44,562 nt of DNA from DATEAV01 sp964513155 (lineage in GTDB: Bacteria; Chloroflexota; Anaerolineae; Anaerolineales; E44-bin32). The notes below the pieces were generated by a model, which worked only from the letters and a program-made list of their open reading frames with translations, ran no database searches and had not been told where the DNA came from. Shown here piece after piece: positions 1-8,510 of the stretch. The stretch is from NCBI GenBank assembly GCA_964513155.1, contig CAZEMA010000006.1, positions 1 through 44,562 on the forward strand, written 5' to 3'. The position numbers and the translations under genes are program-made. Each line of letters begins with the position of its first letter. Positions within the stretch are counted from its first letter, which is position 1.

Positions 1-17
1 GGGTCCGACGACGGGCC

Positions 18-1517
18 TCATGCCGTTCGTAGTAGCATCCTGTTATCCGCACCAAGGACGTATTCCAGTGGGCCCTGAGGGATGATTTTCTCCACCTCCA
101 GGTGGCCGGCGTCCATGTATTCCCAGACAACCTGGAAAGGAGTTGCTCCGAGCACCCACTTCTCCACGATGACGGCGCCGTGACCAGGCAGAACCGTGAA
201 GACTGCCTGGCGGGGATCCTCGGGATTCTGCAGCGCCTCCGAGCGGGCAAAAGCCTCTTTGATACCTCGGGCCTGACCATCTGTGCCACAGGAGACCGGA
301 TAGTGGTAGTAGGGAGGATTCAGGGGCACGTGCTCCACCCGGAGGGGGTCGTAGGCGGCAATGCCACGGTGTCCGTGCAGCTTGGAGCGCACCACTGGCA
401 CCCGGACTGATGTATTCCACGCTGGCTCCAGAACGATGGAGGGGAGCGCACTATCCATGTCCATCATCTCCGCTGCTTCGGAGGAAGGAGGATCATTGCG
501 CTTCCCCTCCACGTGCCGCACCAGGGCTCCCCGGCCGTCGGGCCGTACCCCCACGATCACAGCTAAATCATCTTCCGCAATGCGCCCCTTGTCCACGGGG
601 CGCGCGCTGCCTGTGACTGTGGCGATGAGGGCGCCCAGCGTCGGGTCCCAGGTGGCAAAGCAGCCCTCACTGTACTGTCTGGCTACCGCGTCCGACACGG
701 CGGGTACCCCGACCAGGTCAGCGATGCGTACCATCTCGGTGAAGAAGTCGCGTTCTCCCAGTTGCTGGCCAGCCACGCACATGGCTGCGGGCGCGCTGAG
801 CCGTTCCCAGAGATCGCGATGGATGGGATTCCCCACCACTTGGTGCAGGTTCAGCTCGCTGGTGCTCAGGGCGGTGACCATGCGTAGAACGATATCCTCG
901 TAGAAAGCTTCCGGGGCTGTTGCCTCGATTCGAGGATAGGAGCCGACCAGGTCAAAGTGGTATGCAGCCAGCGGGCGCTCGTCCCCGACCACCAGAATGA
1001 CCCGGATGCTCTTGGTCTGGGCCTGCACCAGGCGCTCCAGGGCCAGGATGGGGCCGCCACGGCGGCCTTGCTCAGAGAGGACGCGATAAGCCTCCGAGGC
1101 CAGACCAGGGAAGTCGTAGTCCGCTCGATCCGGCGGCTTCTTTGCCAACACGGTCTGGAAGTGATCCAGGAGCTTCTGGAACCTCGTGGGGGTAACTTGA
1201 ACCAGAGTGAAGATGGTGGGGGCATGGCTCAGGCTGAAGCGTCGGCGAGCGGAGAAGACTAGGCCCTCGCGCCAATCTAAGGGTTCGCCGAAGGCGGCGG
1301 TAGTCAGGATGACGTCGGTATGTTCATCAGGCGGCGTGTGGACTTGATGACCCAGGCGGCGGAAGTGACGTTCTAGGCCATCCATCACCTCTTGAAGCAG
1401 AGGGCTCATCGGGCCTGGCACGAAAGAAGCGCATATCTCGCGCAACCACGGATGCGTGGGCCTGACTGTCATAGATCCCACAGGTGCGATGCTCCTGACA
1501 ACCTTCTCATCCGTCAA
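18..1517 (-). CDS. Conserved protein of unknown function, coupled to the alcohol dehydrogenase
   Basis: A 499-residue soluble-looking protein with no signal peptide or membrane segment. I do not recognise the family. It has an evenly mixed alpha/beta composition and several Gly-rich turns (for example GHRGIAAYDP and VLPGHGAVIVEKW), but no Walker, Rossmann or metal-site motif that I can name. The start used is a TTG whose TTGA overlaps the TGA stop of the dehydrogenase upstream (1514-1517), which suggests translational coupling. An ATG 15 codons further in (position 1472) is the alternative start. The fixed pairing with a sugar/polyol-type dehydrogenase suggests a role in the same catabolic step, but that is only inference. 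The stop lies 17 bases from the window edge, so any further operon member is out of view. Confidence 0.7.
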   Translation of the reverse strand: MTDEKVVRSIAPVGSMTVRPTHPWLREICASFVPGPMSPLLQEVMDGLERHFRRLGHQVHTPPDEHTDVILTTAAFGEPLDWREGLVFSARRRFSLSHAPTIFTLVQVTPTRFQKLLDHFQTVLAKKPPDRADYDFPGLASEAYRVLSEQGRRGGPILALERLVQAQTKSIRVILVVGDERPLAAYHFDLVGSYPRIEATAPEAFYEDIVLRMVTALSTSELNLHQVVGNPIHRDLWERLSAPAAMCVAGQQLGERDFFTEMVRIADLVGVPAVSDAVARQYSEGCFATWDPTLGALIATVTGSARPVDKGRIAEDDLAVIVGVRPDGRGALVRHVEGKRNDPPSSEAAEMMDMDSALPSIVLEPAWNTSVRVPVVRSKLHGHRGIAAYDPLRVEHVPLNPPYYHYPVSCGTDGQARGIKEAFARSEALQNPEDPRQAVFTVLPGHGAVIVEKWVLGATPFQVVWEYMDAGHLEVEKIIPQGPLEYVLGADNRMLLRTA

Positions 1518-2737
1518 TCGAAGACGAAGATAGACTTGACAACCCGGTGTCGGCCTTTGTCGGCCGTGACAGCCAGTGCCCTCTTGTAGTCATCCAACCT
1601 GAACCGATGTGTCACCATTGGGGCAAGGTCAAGCTTCCCCTCGGCCATCCAATCCAGGGCCAGTTGGAAGGTTCGCACCCGCCGGCCCGGGATATTCTCC
1701 GTGCTGCACCAGAAACTGCCCTTGACCGTCAGCTCGTTCAGCCAGATGGGGGTCCAATCCACCCGTTTGGGGATAGCGGCCATGCCCACCAGGACCACGG
1801 TGCCGCCGCTGCGCGCCATGCGCAGGCTGTCGTCGATGCTGCCTCCGCTGCCCACGCACTCGTAGACGATGTCGGCGCCCCCGACGAGGACTCTCTTGCC
1901 TAGAAGTGGCTTATGCAGTTTTCCCGCCGTCTTTTCGGCCACGGCCCGAAGATAGTCGCCTTCCCGCAAGTAGATGACCTCATCTGCTCCGAATCTCAGA
2001 GCCATCTCCCCTTGGAAGGGATACTTGGCCACGACGATCACCCGCGCGCTGCTGCCTAGCGCCCGCAGCGCAGCCACCGTGCATAGCCCGATAACCCCAG
2101 CTCCCAACACCAGGACGGTATGGTCATCATCCGGCAGGTTGCGCATCGCAGCATGCAGGGCCACAGAAAAAGGCTCAACCATCAGTGCATTCTCGTCGCT
2201 GATGCTCTCGGGCACAGAGAGGAGTCGGAACTGGTGAGCGACGAAGCACGGGCTCCAGCTCCCGCCCGTGTCGCGGCAGGACCCGATGCCGAGACCGGGC
2301 GACAGCTCCCCTTCGGCGAAATTCTGGCACAGGGAGAAGTCGCCCCGCCGGCAGAACTCACATGGCTCCTCGATCCCGCGTGTGGCGCAGGGGAGCAGGG
2401 GTTCTGCCACGACGCGATCGCCGGGGAGGAAACCTTCCACCTCCTGCCCGACCTCTGCCACAATTCCAAGATTCTCATGGCCAAGGGTAAAGGGGAAGGA
2501 GACGAAGACCGACAGTGCAGGGCTGTCTCTTAGGGAGATCGTGCTCATATCGCTGCCGCAGATGCCCCCACAGCGCGTCTTGATCTTGACCCAATGGGGA
2601 CCGGGGAGGGTAGGCTCGGGCACCTCACGGTACTGGAGCATGGCAAGTGGGCCCCAGAAGACCGGCGGGTAGACAGCACCGACGGTTTTTGTCAACAGAT
2701 AGCGCGGGATGCTTTCGATCAGTTGGACTGCCTTCAT
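1514..2737 (-). CDS. Zinc-dependent medium-chain alcohol/polyol dehydrogenase
   Basis: A 407-residue zinc-binding dehydrogenase of the medium-chain (MDR) superfamily, cytosolic, expected to oxidise a secondary alcohol, polyol or threonine-like substrate with NAD(P). The catalytic-zinc motif GICGSD (Cys60) and the GHE motif (about residue 86) are present. A Cys-rich lobe at about residues 117-140 (C...PCEFC...LC) corresponds to the structural-zinc loop, with wider spacing than usual. The nucleotide-binding motif VLGAGVIGLC sits near residue 212. Length is somewhat above the usual 340-380 because of an N-terminal extension and a longer structural-zinc loop. It is the upstream partner of the unknown 499-aa gene, with a 4-base overlap. 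The substrate cannot be read from sequence. Confidence 0.88.
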   Translation of the reverse strand: MKAVQLIESIPRYLLTKTVGAVYPPVFWGPLAMLQYREVPEPTLPGPHWVKIKTRCGGICGSDMSTISLRDSPALSVFVSFPFTLGHENLGIVAEVGQEVEGFLPGDRVVAEPLLPCATRGIEEPCEFCRRGDFSLCQNFAEGELSPGLGIGSCRDTGGSWSPCFVAHQFRLLSVPESISDENALMVEPFSVALHAAMRNLPDDDHTVLVLGAGVIGLCTVAALRALGSSARVIVVAKYPFQGEMALRFGADEVIYLREGDYLRAVAEKTAGKLHKPLLGKRVLVGGADIVYECVGSGGSIDDSLRMARSGGTVVLVGMAAIPKRVDWTPIWLNELTVKGSFWCSTENIPGRRVRTFQLALDWMAEGKLDLAPMVTHRFRLDDYKRALAVTADKGRHRVVKSIFVFD

Positions 2738-2819
2738 AGGACTGCCCGGAGCCTCGGGCTCCCGATGCGGGGCTCAGAGGCAGGATGCCTCATCGATCTG
2801 GCCTCCGCATCCTACTCCG

Positions 2820-3592
2820 TCAGGTCAGTGAGTGAACGTGGCAGGTGTCGTTCATGGAGACAAGCGTGAACTCCCCGGCCTGCTCCTCGAACACGTTGAT
2901 GGCACAGGGTTCCTNNNNNNNNNNNNNNNNNNNNNNNNNNNNNNNNNNNNNNNNNNNNNNNNNNNNNNNNNNNNNNNNNNNNNNNNNNNNNNNNNNNNNN
3001 NNNNNNNNNNNNNNACAAGCGTGAACTCCCCGGCCTGCTCCTCGAACACGTTGATGGCACAGGGTTCCTGGGACAGGCGCCAGAAGCGATCGCTCCCCAA
3101 ACCTAGGACGCCGAGCAGGATGGCACGATTGACCACGGTGTGGGCCACCACCGCCACCGTCTCGCCTTCATGATCTCCGGCGATCTCCCGGATGGCTTCC
3201 ATCGCCCGGGTGCGTACTTCCTCGAGCGTCTCGCCGGATGGAATCCGCGCCGCCTGCGGAGAGTCATACCAGGCATCGACGACTCCAGGCCAAAGGGCTC
3301 GGGCCTCCTCCAGGGTTCGGCCCTGCCACTCGCCGTAATCGATGTCTTCGAGGCCCGGATGGGTCTGCACGCGCAAGTCAAGGTGCGAGGCGATGGCCTC
3401 GGCCGTTCTTCGAGCGCGGGAAAGGGGGCTGGAGTAGACCGCGGCTGGGGACCACTCGCGGGCCACGCGCTCGCCGGTTGCTCGCGCCTGGGCCAGTCCC
3501 ACGTCGTTCAAGGGCACGTCCACTCGCCCCCGAAACCGCTCCACCCGGTTCCAGTCCGTTTGTCCATGGCGCACCAGAATGAACCGGGTCAT
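2820..3592 (-). CDS. Histidine phosphatase (phosphoglycerate mutase superfamily), interrupted by an assembly gap
   Basis: The protein starts MTRFILVRHGQTDWNR, carrying the RHG catalytic motif at residues 8-10, and has the acid/base region (EDIDYGEWQG) and the second histidine (VAVVAHTVVNR). It belongs to the cobC/gpmB-like branch of two-histidine phosphatases, which dephosphorylate small metabolites; the substrate is unknown. The ATG at 3592 is preceded by a G-rich stretch and fits the family start better than the upstream TTG/ATG options. The gene contains 100 N (2915-3014) flanked by two identical 55-bp copies. Removing one copy plus the N run (155 bases) leaves a 205-residue frame ending ...EFTLVSMNDTCHVHSLT at a TGA at 2820-2822, the normal length for the family. 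As deposited the frame is broken by the artefact. Confidence 0.88.
2860..2914. repeat. 55-bp duplicated contig end, left copy
   Basis: This 55-bp stretch is identical to 3015-3069 on the other side of the N run. Identical flanks around a fixed 100-N spacer are the mark of two contig ends that overlap by one k-mer length and were not merged by the scaffolder. Confidence 0.95.
2915..3014. other. Scaffold gap (100 N), a negative gap
   Basis: Exactly 100 N. Because both flanks carry the same 55 bp, the true distance is probably minus 55 bases and no sequence is missing. Collapsing it restores an open histidine phosphatase gene. Confidence 0.93.
3015..3069. repeat. 55-bp duplicated contig end, right copy
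   Basis: Identical to 2860-2914; see that entry. Only one of the two copies is expected in the genome. Confidence 0.95.
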
Positions 3593-3676
3593 GGTACCCC
3601 CCAGGCTTTGGCGAAGTGCAGACAAGAATGATGAAGCCCCGTAGCCCCTACCTTGCGTCGTCCTCGGCGAACAAAG

Positions 3677-5071
3677 TCATGGCTGGGGGTCAGCATTGCC
3701 ACCCTTGGCCTTTGCCGCCCTCTTGAGATTGGCTTCCGCTGTAAGACGCCGATGAACCGCCCGAGTGATGGGGAAGGCGGCTGCCGTCGCCACAGAAGCA
3801 AGCAAGAGAATGGCGGGGACCCACGAGACTAGCGTGCGGATTCCGGTGAGTGCGCCAGCATTCTGTTCGGCGGCGTTGGGGACGTAGCCGGTCAGGTCCA
3901 GAACCCAACCGATGCTCGCCAGCGCCACCGAGGTACCGAGCTTCTGGATGAAGCCGGTCACACCACCAAACACTCCCTCCTGGCGTTGACCGCTCTCGAC
4001 CTCAATGGACTCGAGCACATCGGCGGACATGGCGTTCGGCAGCACGTGCGCAGCGGCGACGCCCATCCCGGCGAGGAAGCCGATGACATACACTGGGACG
4101 ACCTGCGCCTGCGGGATGAACCAAAGGGCGATGTGGATGCCGATCCAGGTGGCAGTACAGATGATGTAGGCCCACTTCTTCTCAAAACGGTTTGAGAGCC
4201 AATTGACCACGGGCAAGAAAAGGGTGGCGCTGGCGAGGATGATAGCCAGGATGTAGGCTGAATCCTCTTCCGGGATGTGCGCCCAGTAGATGACATAGTA
4301 GGCAAAGACGGCTTCGACAATGCCGATGGCCGTCCAGGCTGTCCAGTACATTACCAGGCTCAGCCAGAATGGGCGATTGCGGAGCACGACAGCAATGGAC
4401 TTCTTCAACGAAAGCGGTACCTTGGGCTGGAAGTCGGGCCTTTCGTGTACCATCGCCGAAATCAGCAGGTAGGGAATGATGCTCAGCGCGCCAACGGCCA
4501 CACCCACCCACCAGAAGCCGACCCGCATCGATGGGGCCGCGTCAAAAACAAAGGGGAGAGCGACGGCGGCCAGGAGGCCGACGATGATCGAAACCCCCAT
4601 CCTCCAAGCGACGATCGAGGTGCGTTCATCGCTGTCGAGCGAGAGCTCTGGGGTGAGGGCGAAGTACGGCCCGCTTACCAGCGTGTAGGCAAGATCGAAA
4701 AGGAAGTAGATGCCGAAGTAGTACAAAGCGCGCCACGTCTCCGAGGAGATGGACGGCACAGTCCAGAGGAGGGCGTAGAAGACGGCGAGCGGGACGGCTC
4801 CGGCGAGCATGAAGGGGCGGCGGCGTCCCCACCGGCTGCGGGTGCGATCGGAAACGGCGCCGACGAGCGGGTCATTGATCCCATCCCATATCCGAACGGC
4901 GAGCAGGAGCGTTCCTGCCACACCTGGCCGGATGTGGGCAATGTCGGTCAGGAAGTAGAGGAAGTAGAAGGGGATGACGGTGCCGACGCCGACCGAAGGG
5001 GCGAACTCGCCCAAGGCAAAGATGAGCTTGAAGTGCCAGGGGAGCCGCCGCTCGGTCGGGGTTGTGTTCAT
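3677..5071 (-). CDS. MFS transporter of the GPH (glycoside-pentoside-hexuronide:cation symporter) type
   Basis: A 464-residue polytopic inner-membrane protein with about 12 hydrophobic segments. It carries the MelB/GPH-style signature between TM2 and TM3 (WDGINDPLVGAVSDRTRSRWGRRRPFML), so it probably imports a sugar or glycoside with H+ or Na+. The start MNTTPTERRLPW and the following LIFALGEFAPS segment match the usual beginning of the family. The C-terminus is a basic cytoplasmic tail. It follows the methyltransferase in the same direction but after a 93-base interval holding a heptamer repeat, so co-transcription with the radical-SAM cassette is uncertain. Export of a product is possible but less likely for this subfamily. 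Confidence 0.85.
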   Translation of the reverse strand: MNTTPTERRLPWHFKLIFALGEFAPSVGVGTVIPFYFLYFLTDIAHIRPGVAGTLLLAVRIWDGINDPLVGAVSDRTRSRWGRRRPFMLAGAVPLAVFYALLWTVPSISSETWRALYYFGIYFLFDLAYTLVSGPYFALTPELSLDSDERTSIVAWRMGVSIIVGLLAAVALPFVFDAAPSMRVGFWWVGVAVGALSIIPYLLISAMVHERPDFQPKVPLSLKKSIAVVLRNRPFWLSLVMYWTAWTAIGIVEAVFAYYVIYWAHIPEEDSAYILAIILASATLFLPVVNWLSNRFEKKWAYIICTATWIGIHIALWFIPQAQVVPVYVIGFLAGMGVAAAHVLPNAMSADVLESIEVESGQRQEGVFGGVTGFIQKLGTSVALASIGWVLDLTGYVPNAAEQNAGALTGIRTLVSWVPAILLLASVATAAAFPITRAVHRRLTAEANLKRAAKAKGGNADPQP

Positions 5072-5096
5072 CGATGATTCCTCCCGCGATCAGTGC

Positions 5097-5138
5097 ACGA
5101 CGGACGACAGACGATGGACCAGGGACGATGAACCAGGG
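5097..5138. repeat. Degenerate 7-bp tandem repeat, six units
   Basis: Six contiguous heptamers fill 42 bases: ACGACGG, ACGACAG, ACGATGG, ACCAGGG, ACGATGA, ACCAGGG. The block lies in the intergenic space between the methyltransferase and the transporter. No function is assigned; it could be a neutral microsatellite or a spacer element. Confidence 0.7.
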
Positions 5139-5164
5139 GACACTACTCCCGCCAGCGAGAGGGA

Positions 5165-5941
5165 CTACTGGCGACGGCCAAAGGCGAAGAAGGTCGGCAC
5201 GTAGAGCACGCGGTCGCCTTTCGACCAGGCCGCCAACTCCTTCTCCCGGAATGTTGACAGCTCCTCCACCGGGACCTGCTCAGATAGATCCGCTGAGAGC
5301 GCGGACCATTCCGACTCAAGTTCCTCCGGAGAAGGCGCCCCGGTCCATTCGGCGCCCAGCACGCCCGAGCGGACATCGCCTAGCCCGGCGTCGATCAGCA
5401 GCGGGCGGAGCTTCCGCCCGATGAACGGATCTGCGCCCTGCCGTCGCAGCGATTCGGTCTGCAGGCGGCCCAGGTCAACGAAGGCGGAGGGGTGATCGAC
5501 ACGCCCCCCGTAGTCTGGCTCCGCCAGGCATAACACCCAGCCGCCCATCCGGGTTACGCGGACCATTTCAAGGGTGAGTGCCCCAGGATCCTTCACCCAG
5601 AGGAGAAGGAAGTGGGCCACGGTGGCGTCGAATGTTTCCGCGGGAAAGGGCAGATGGACCCCGTCTGCCAGGGAGTACCGGGGCGTCGAGTCCTGGGCGC
5701 AGGCGTACCGGGTGACATCCGGGTCGATGTCCACACCGAACACGGAGGCTGAGGTGCGCTTTCGCAGGTCCTTGGTGATCACGCCGGTGCCGGAGCCGAC
5801 TTCCAGCACGCGCGCACCGGTACCGAGCGAGGCCAGCTGGATGGCGCGCTCGCGTAGCACGGACGTCCACTTCGCCTGCTGCAGGTAGCGGCGATGCCAG
5901 AACTCAGGCGGCGGGGCGGCGTCCGGCACAGTCGTCTTCAT
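5165..5941 (-). CDS. Class I SAM-dependent methyltransferase in the radical-SAM cassette
   Basis: A 258-residue cytosolic protein with a Methyltransf_11/UbiE-like Rossmann fold. Motif I is VLEVGSGTGVITKDL (about residues 45-59), the acidic loop is VFGVDIDPDV, and motif post-I is DGVHLPFPAETFDATVAHFLLLWV. It transfers a methyl group from SAM; the acceptor is unknown. It begins 27 bases after the pseudo-radical-SAM gene in the same direction, so it is probably the last gene of that operon. This makes a small metabolite or the modified protein tail of the cassette possible substrates. No second domain is visible. Confidence 0.87.
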   Translation of the reverse strand: MKTTVPDAAPPPEFWHRRYLQQAKWTSVLRERAIQLASLGTGARVLEVGSGTGVITKDLRKRTSASVFGVDIDPDVTRYACAQDSTPRYSLADGVHLPFPAETFDATVAHFLLLWVKDPGALTLEMVRVTRMGGWVLCLAEPDYGGRVDHPSAFVDLGRLQTESLRRQGADPFIGRKLRPLLIDAGLGDVRSGVLGAEWTGAPSPEELESEWSALSADLSEQVPVEELSTFREKELAAWSKGDRVLYVPTFFAFGRRQ

Positions 5942-5968
5942 CTTGGGGTGGGGCGGGCAGTCACGGAA

Positions 5969-7126
5969 TCACGTCTGGGCGGCAGCCCAGACCTTCGCCC
6001 AACCATGCCGCAGGATGTTGCCGAGCACGTGGTCGACGCCCTGGGCCGGAAGGACGTCCCCATCTGGTTCGACATACAGGAAGGCGCGTCCGGCCCCCTG
6101 GATGGGGCTTTCGAGCTCTAAGGCGATCGGGTTGGTGGCGGAGTAGGGGGCCGGCAAGTCCCACACGAGCTCCATCCCGAGGATGGCAGCCTTATGGCGC
6201 GCCTCCGCCAGTGCGCTGGCTGTGGCCTCGGTCTTGAAGCTGGCCGACAAGGATACGGCGTGGACGCCGAGCGCCTTGAGTTGATCCAGGATTCGGGTGG
6301 TGCCGGAGGCATCTTCGGGGGTCAGGGTGAGATGGACGGCGGTGAAGACGTCGGAGGCGAGGGCGCCGTTGAGCCCTTCCATGCTGGCTGGGTCCTGCGG
6401 GTCAAGCGTCAGGAGGATGTGGTCCAGCCCAGACTGGCTGAGCCTGGTCATGTACGCCGCGTTGGACAGGCGGCGGCCATCGGTCAACAGGCCGGTGACC
6501 TGCCCCAGCGACTCGGCATGGGCGATGAGATCGGCTAGATCCTCACGCACGGTCGGCTCTCCACCGGTGAAGGTGACGTGCGGAATGCCAGCCTCCCAGG
6601 CCGCGGAGAGAATCTGTTTCCACTCGTCGGTTGAGAGCTCGCGGTCCACCCGACGCCGGGCCAGCGGGTCGAGGGCATCGCCCGGACCGATGTGATAGGT
6701 GAGGGCGATGTCGAGGCGGTAGGGAGCGGAAAGCGCGGTGGTGTAGGGATCGCGACGTTCCATGTCGAGGAAGATGACGGGATCGATCTCAGGGGTGGTG
6801 GCCAGCGTCAGAATCTGATCGCGCAGGCGGCGGTGGTCTTTCAGGGCGCGGCCGAGGCCGACGCGGAAACGATCAGCAAGGGAATGGGCTGCATCCTGTT
6901 CGGAAACACCCTGAATAAGGAGCAAGGCATGGGCTGTGGCCGTTGGGTTGAGATGCAGAACCGTGGCGGCATTGACGATGAGCACGCCGGCCCCATCCGC
7001 CTCCACCCGCAAGTGCAATCGGTAGGGGCGATCCGTGCCCTCAGGAGCGAGCGAGTGGTAGATGCCTGGGCGAATCGGTTCCGGGGCAGGCGGGAGGCGG
7101 TACAGTCGATCGAGGAGGGAAGCCAT
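5969..7126 (-). CDS. Pseudo-radical-SAM protein with PqqD-like domain, cysteine-free
   Basis: A 385-residue protein clearly paralogous to the next gene upstream (7155-8510). It has the same PqqD-like N-terminal region (LHLRVEADGAGVLIVNAATVLHLNP), a shared PYRxDxALTY entry to the barrel, the GGEP motif in HVTFTGGEPTVREDL, and a C-terminal YVEPDGDVLP segment. The cluster-binding CxxxCxxC is replaced (Ile, Asp, Asp at the aligned positions), the SPASM cysteines are gone, and the protein stops before the final CX2CX5CX3C. I find no cysteine anywhere in it. It therefore cannot hold a [4Fe-4S] cluster in the usual way and is probably a scaffold, substrate-binding or regulatory partner. The ATG at 7126 has a good upstream AGGAAGGTG; an upstream start (7186) would overlap the enzyme gene. 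Confidence 0.85.
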   Translation of the reverse strand: MASLLDRLYRLPPAPEPIRPGIYHSLAPEGTDRPYRLHLRVEADGAGVLIVNAATVLHLNPTATAHALLLIQGVSEQDAAHSLADRFRVGLGRALKDHRRLRDQILTLATTPEIDPVIFLDMERRDPYTTALSAPYRLDIALTYHIGPGDALDPLARRRVDRELSTDEWKQILSAAWEAGIPHVTFTGGEPTVREDLADLIAHAESLGQVTGLLTDGRRLSNAAYMTRLSQSGLDHILLTLDPQDPASMEGLNGALASDVFTAVHLTLTPEDASGTTRILDQLKALGVHAVSLSASFKTEATASALAEARHKAAILGMELVWDLPAPYSATNPIALELESPIQGAGRAFLYVEPDGDVLPAQGVDHVLGNILRHGWAKVWAAAQT

Positions 7127-7154
7127 GGTCACCTTCCTGACAGGCGGGCGGCGC

Positions 7155-8510
7155 TCAATGTCCGGCGTGTCGTTCGGCGGGGGCAAAGGCCAGTTCCGTC
7201 AGAGAGAGCGGGCATCCTCCGCCACATTCGGCCAGGAGGCCGCAGCCCTCGCATTTCGCCGGAGCGTACCGCCGCTGGCGGAGCCAGAGCGAGAGCTCAT
7301 GGTTCCAGATGGAGTCCCAGGGATCGTGGAGCAGATTGCCGACCTGGTAGTAGTAGGACTGGCAGGGGATCGCGCCCCCGTCGGGCTCGACGCACATGTT
7401 GTACCGGGCAGCGGTGCAGCCCTTGACCCCAAGCTGCATCTGCACCGGATCGAAGTTGCAGTACTGGGTTGGGGTGTACCAGATCAGCCGTTGCCCTGTC
7501 TGGCGCGTCCGTTCGCGGACGGCCTCGAGGAGCGGTGAGAGGCCAGCTTCCGGCAGCCCGGTGGAGACGGTGGCGCCGGCGCCGGCGTGGATCAGCGCGT
7601 TGAACCCCACCGTGGGAACCCCCATTTCGGCCAGGAAGTCAATCGTGGCGCCGACGTGCGGACTGTTCTCGGCCAGCAGGGTCGTGTTCGTCATCACGAA
7701 CAAGCCCCCTGCCAGCGAGTTCCGGATCCCCTCTACCGTCTGGCTCCAGGCACCGGGGCAGGCCACCATGCGGTCGTGGATCGCAGGATCGTGCGACTCG
7801 AGGGTGATCTGGACATGGTCGAGGCCCGCCGCCACCAGGCTGTCCAGGAACCGGCGGTCCGACAACCGTCGGCCATTGGTGAGCAGTCCCGTGATCTGCC
7901 CCTTCCCTTCGGCATAGGCGATCAGGTCAGGAAGGTCCTGGCGCAGGGTGGGTTCGCCGCCGGTGAAGCAGATATGGGGGACGCCGGCCTCCCAGAGCCG
8001 ATCCAGGATCCGCTTCCAGTCCTCCGTGGAGATCTCGGGCATCGATCTCGGCCGGGCGTTGTAGCAGTGCGGGCACTCGTTGTTGCAGCGGTAGGTGAGG
8101 GCCAGGTCCATGCGGTAGGGTGCAAGCAGATCCTGGGAGAACGGTGGCAGGAGTTCGAGGTCGAGGTCGTGGATCGGGCAGGGGCCGTCGGGCCGTATCA
8201 AGTCCTCGACCTGGCTGCGCGTTCGGGCGAAATCCTGCTTGGCCGTGCGGGCCGATACGCGGTAGCGGCTGCGCAGAAAGGCCACTGCCTCGGCTTCGGT
8301 CTTCCCCTCGAGGACCAGCCAGGTCATGACGGCCGCGGTCGGATTCAGGTGGACAGCCCGGTCGGCGTTGATGAGTAGAAGGCCGCGCATGTCGGGATCG
8401 AGCCTCAGGTGGAGACGGGCTCGCCCCTCGGAGCTTTCACGCGGATAGGCGTGCAGACCAGGTGCGGGACCCGCGCCGTCGGCCTGCTTTGCCCGATCCA
8501 GCAGGTCCAT
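7155..8510 (-). CDS. Radical SAM/SPASM protein with N-terminal PqqD-like domain (peptide or protein maturase candidate)
   Basis: A 451-residue cytosolic radical SAM enzyme. Residues about 35-110 form a PqqD-like (RRE) domain, the peptide-recognition fold of RiPP maturases. The [4Fe-4S] motif is C142-x3-C146-x2-C149 (YRCNNECPHC), the SAM-binding GGEP is at 184-187, and the SPASM domain has an upstream pair (GC...MCVEPDGGAIPC) and a textbook CX2CX5CX3C (CEGCGLLAECGGGC). Such enzymes form thioether, C-C or related crosslinks, or cleave peptides. The ATG start overlaps the stop of the Cys-Ala-tailed membrane protein by one base (TGATG), so the two are translationally coupled. That makes the tail the obvious candidate substrate, which is inference. 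A longer start upstream would only read the tail's repeat DNA in another frame. Confidence 0.9.
   Translation of the reverse strand: MDLLDRAKQADGAGPAPGLHAYPRESSEGRARLHLRLDPDMRGLLLINADRAVHLNPTAAVMTWLVLEGKTEAEAVAFLRSRYRVSARTAKQDFARTRSQVEDLIRPDGPCPIHDLDLELLPPFSQDLLAPYRMDLALTYRCNNECPHCYNARPRSMPEISTEDWKRILDRLWEAGVPHICFTGGEPTLRQDLPDLIAYAEGKGQITGLLTNGRRLSDRRFLDSLVAAGLDHVQITLESHDPAIHDRMVACPGAWSQTVEGIRNSLAGGLFVMTNTTLLAENSPHVGATIDFLAEMGVPTVGFNALIHAGAGATVSTGLPEAGLSPLLEAVRERTRQTGQRLIWYTPTQYCNFDPVQMQLGVKGCTAARYNMCVEPDGGAIPCQSYYYQVGNLLHDPWDSIWNHELSLWLRQRRYAPAKCEGCGLLAECGGGCPLSLTELAFAPAERHAGH

Noticed and set aside
2812..3060. Open frame through the N run on the minus strand
   Set aside because: The translation crosses 100 N and repeats the same flank in a second frame; it is produced by the gap artefact.
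2860..3069. 55-bp direct repeats as attachment sites of an inserted element
   Set aside because: They flank only N, interrupt a gene, and the same 55-bp length recurs at a second N run with unrelated sequence; assembly overlap explains both.
6692..7426. Long plus-strand frame opposite the radical SAM genes
   Set aside because: GC-rich antisense shadow with no motif; the minus strand carries conserved domains.
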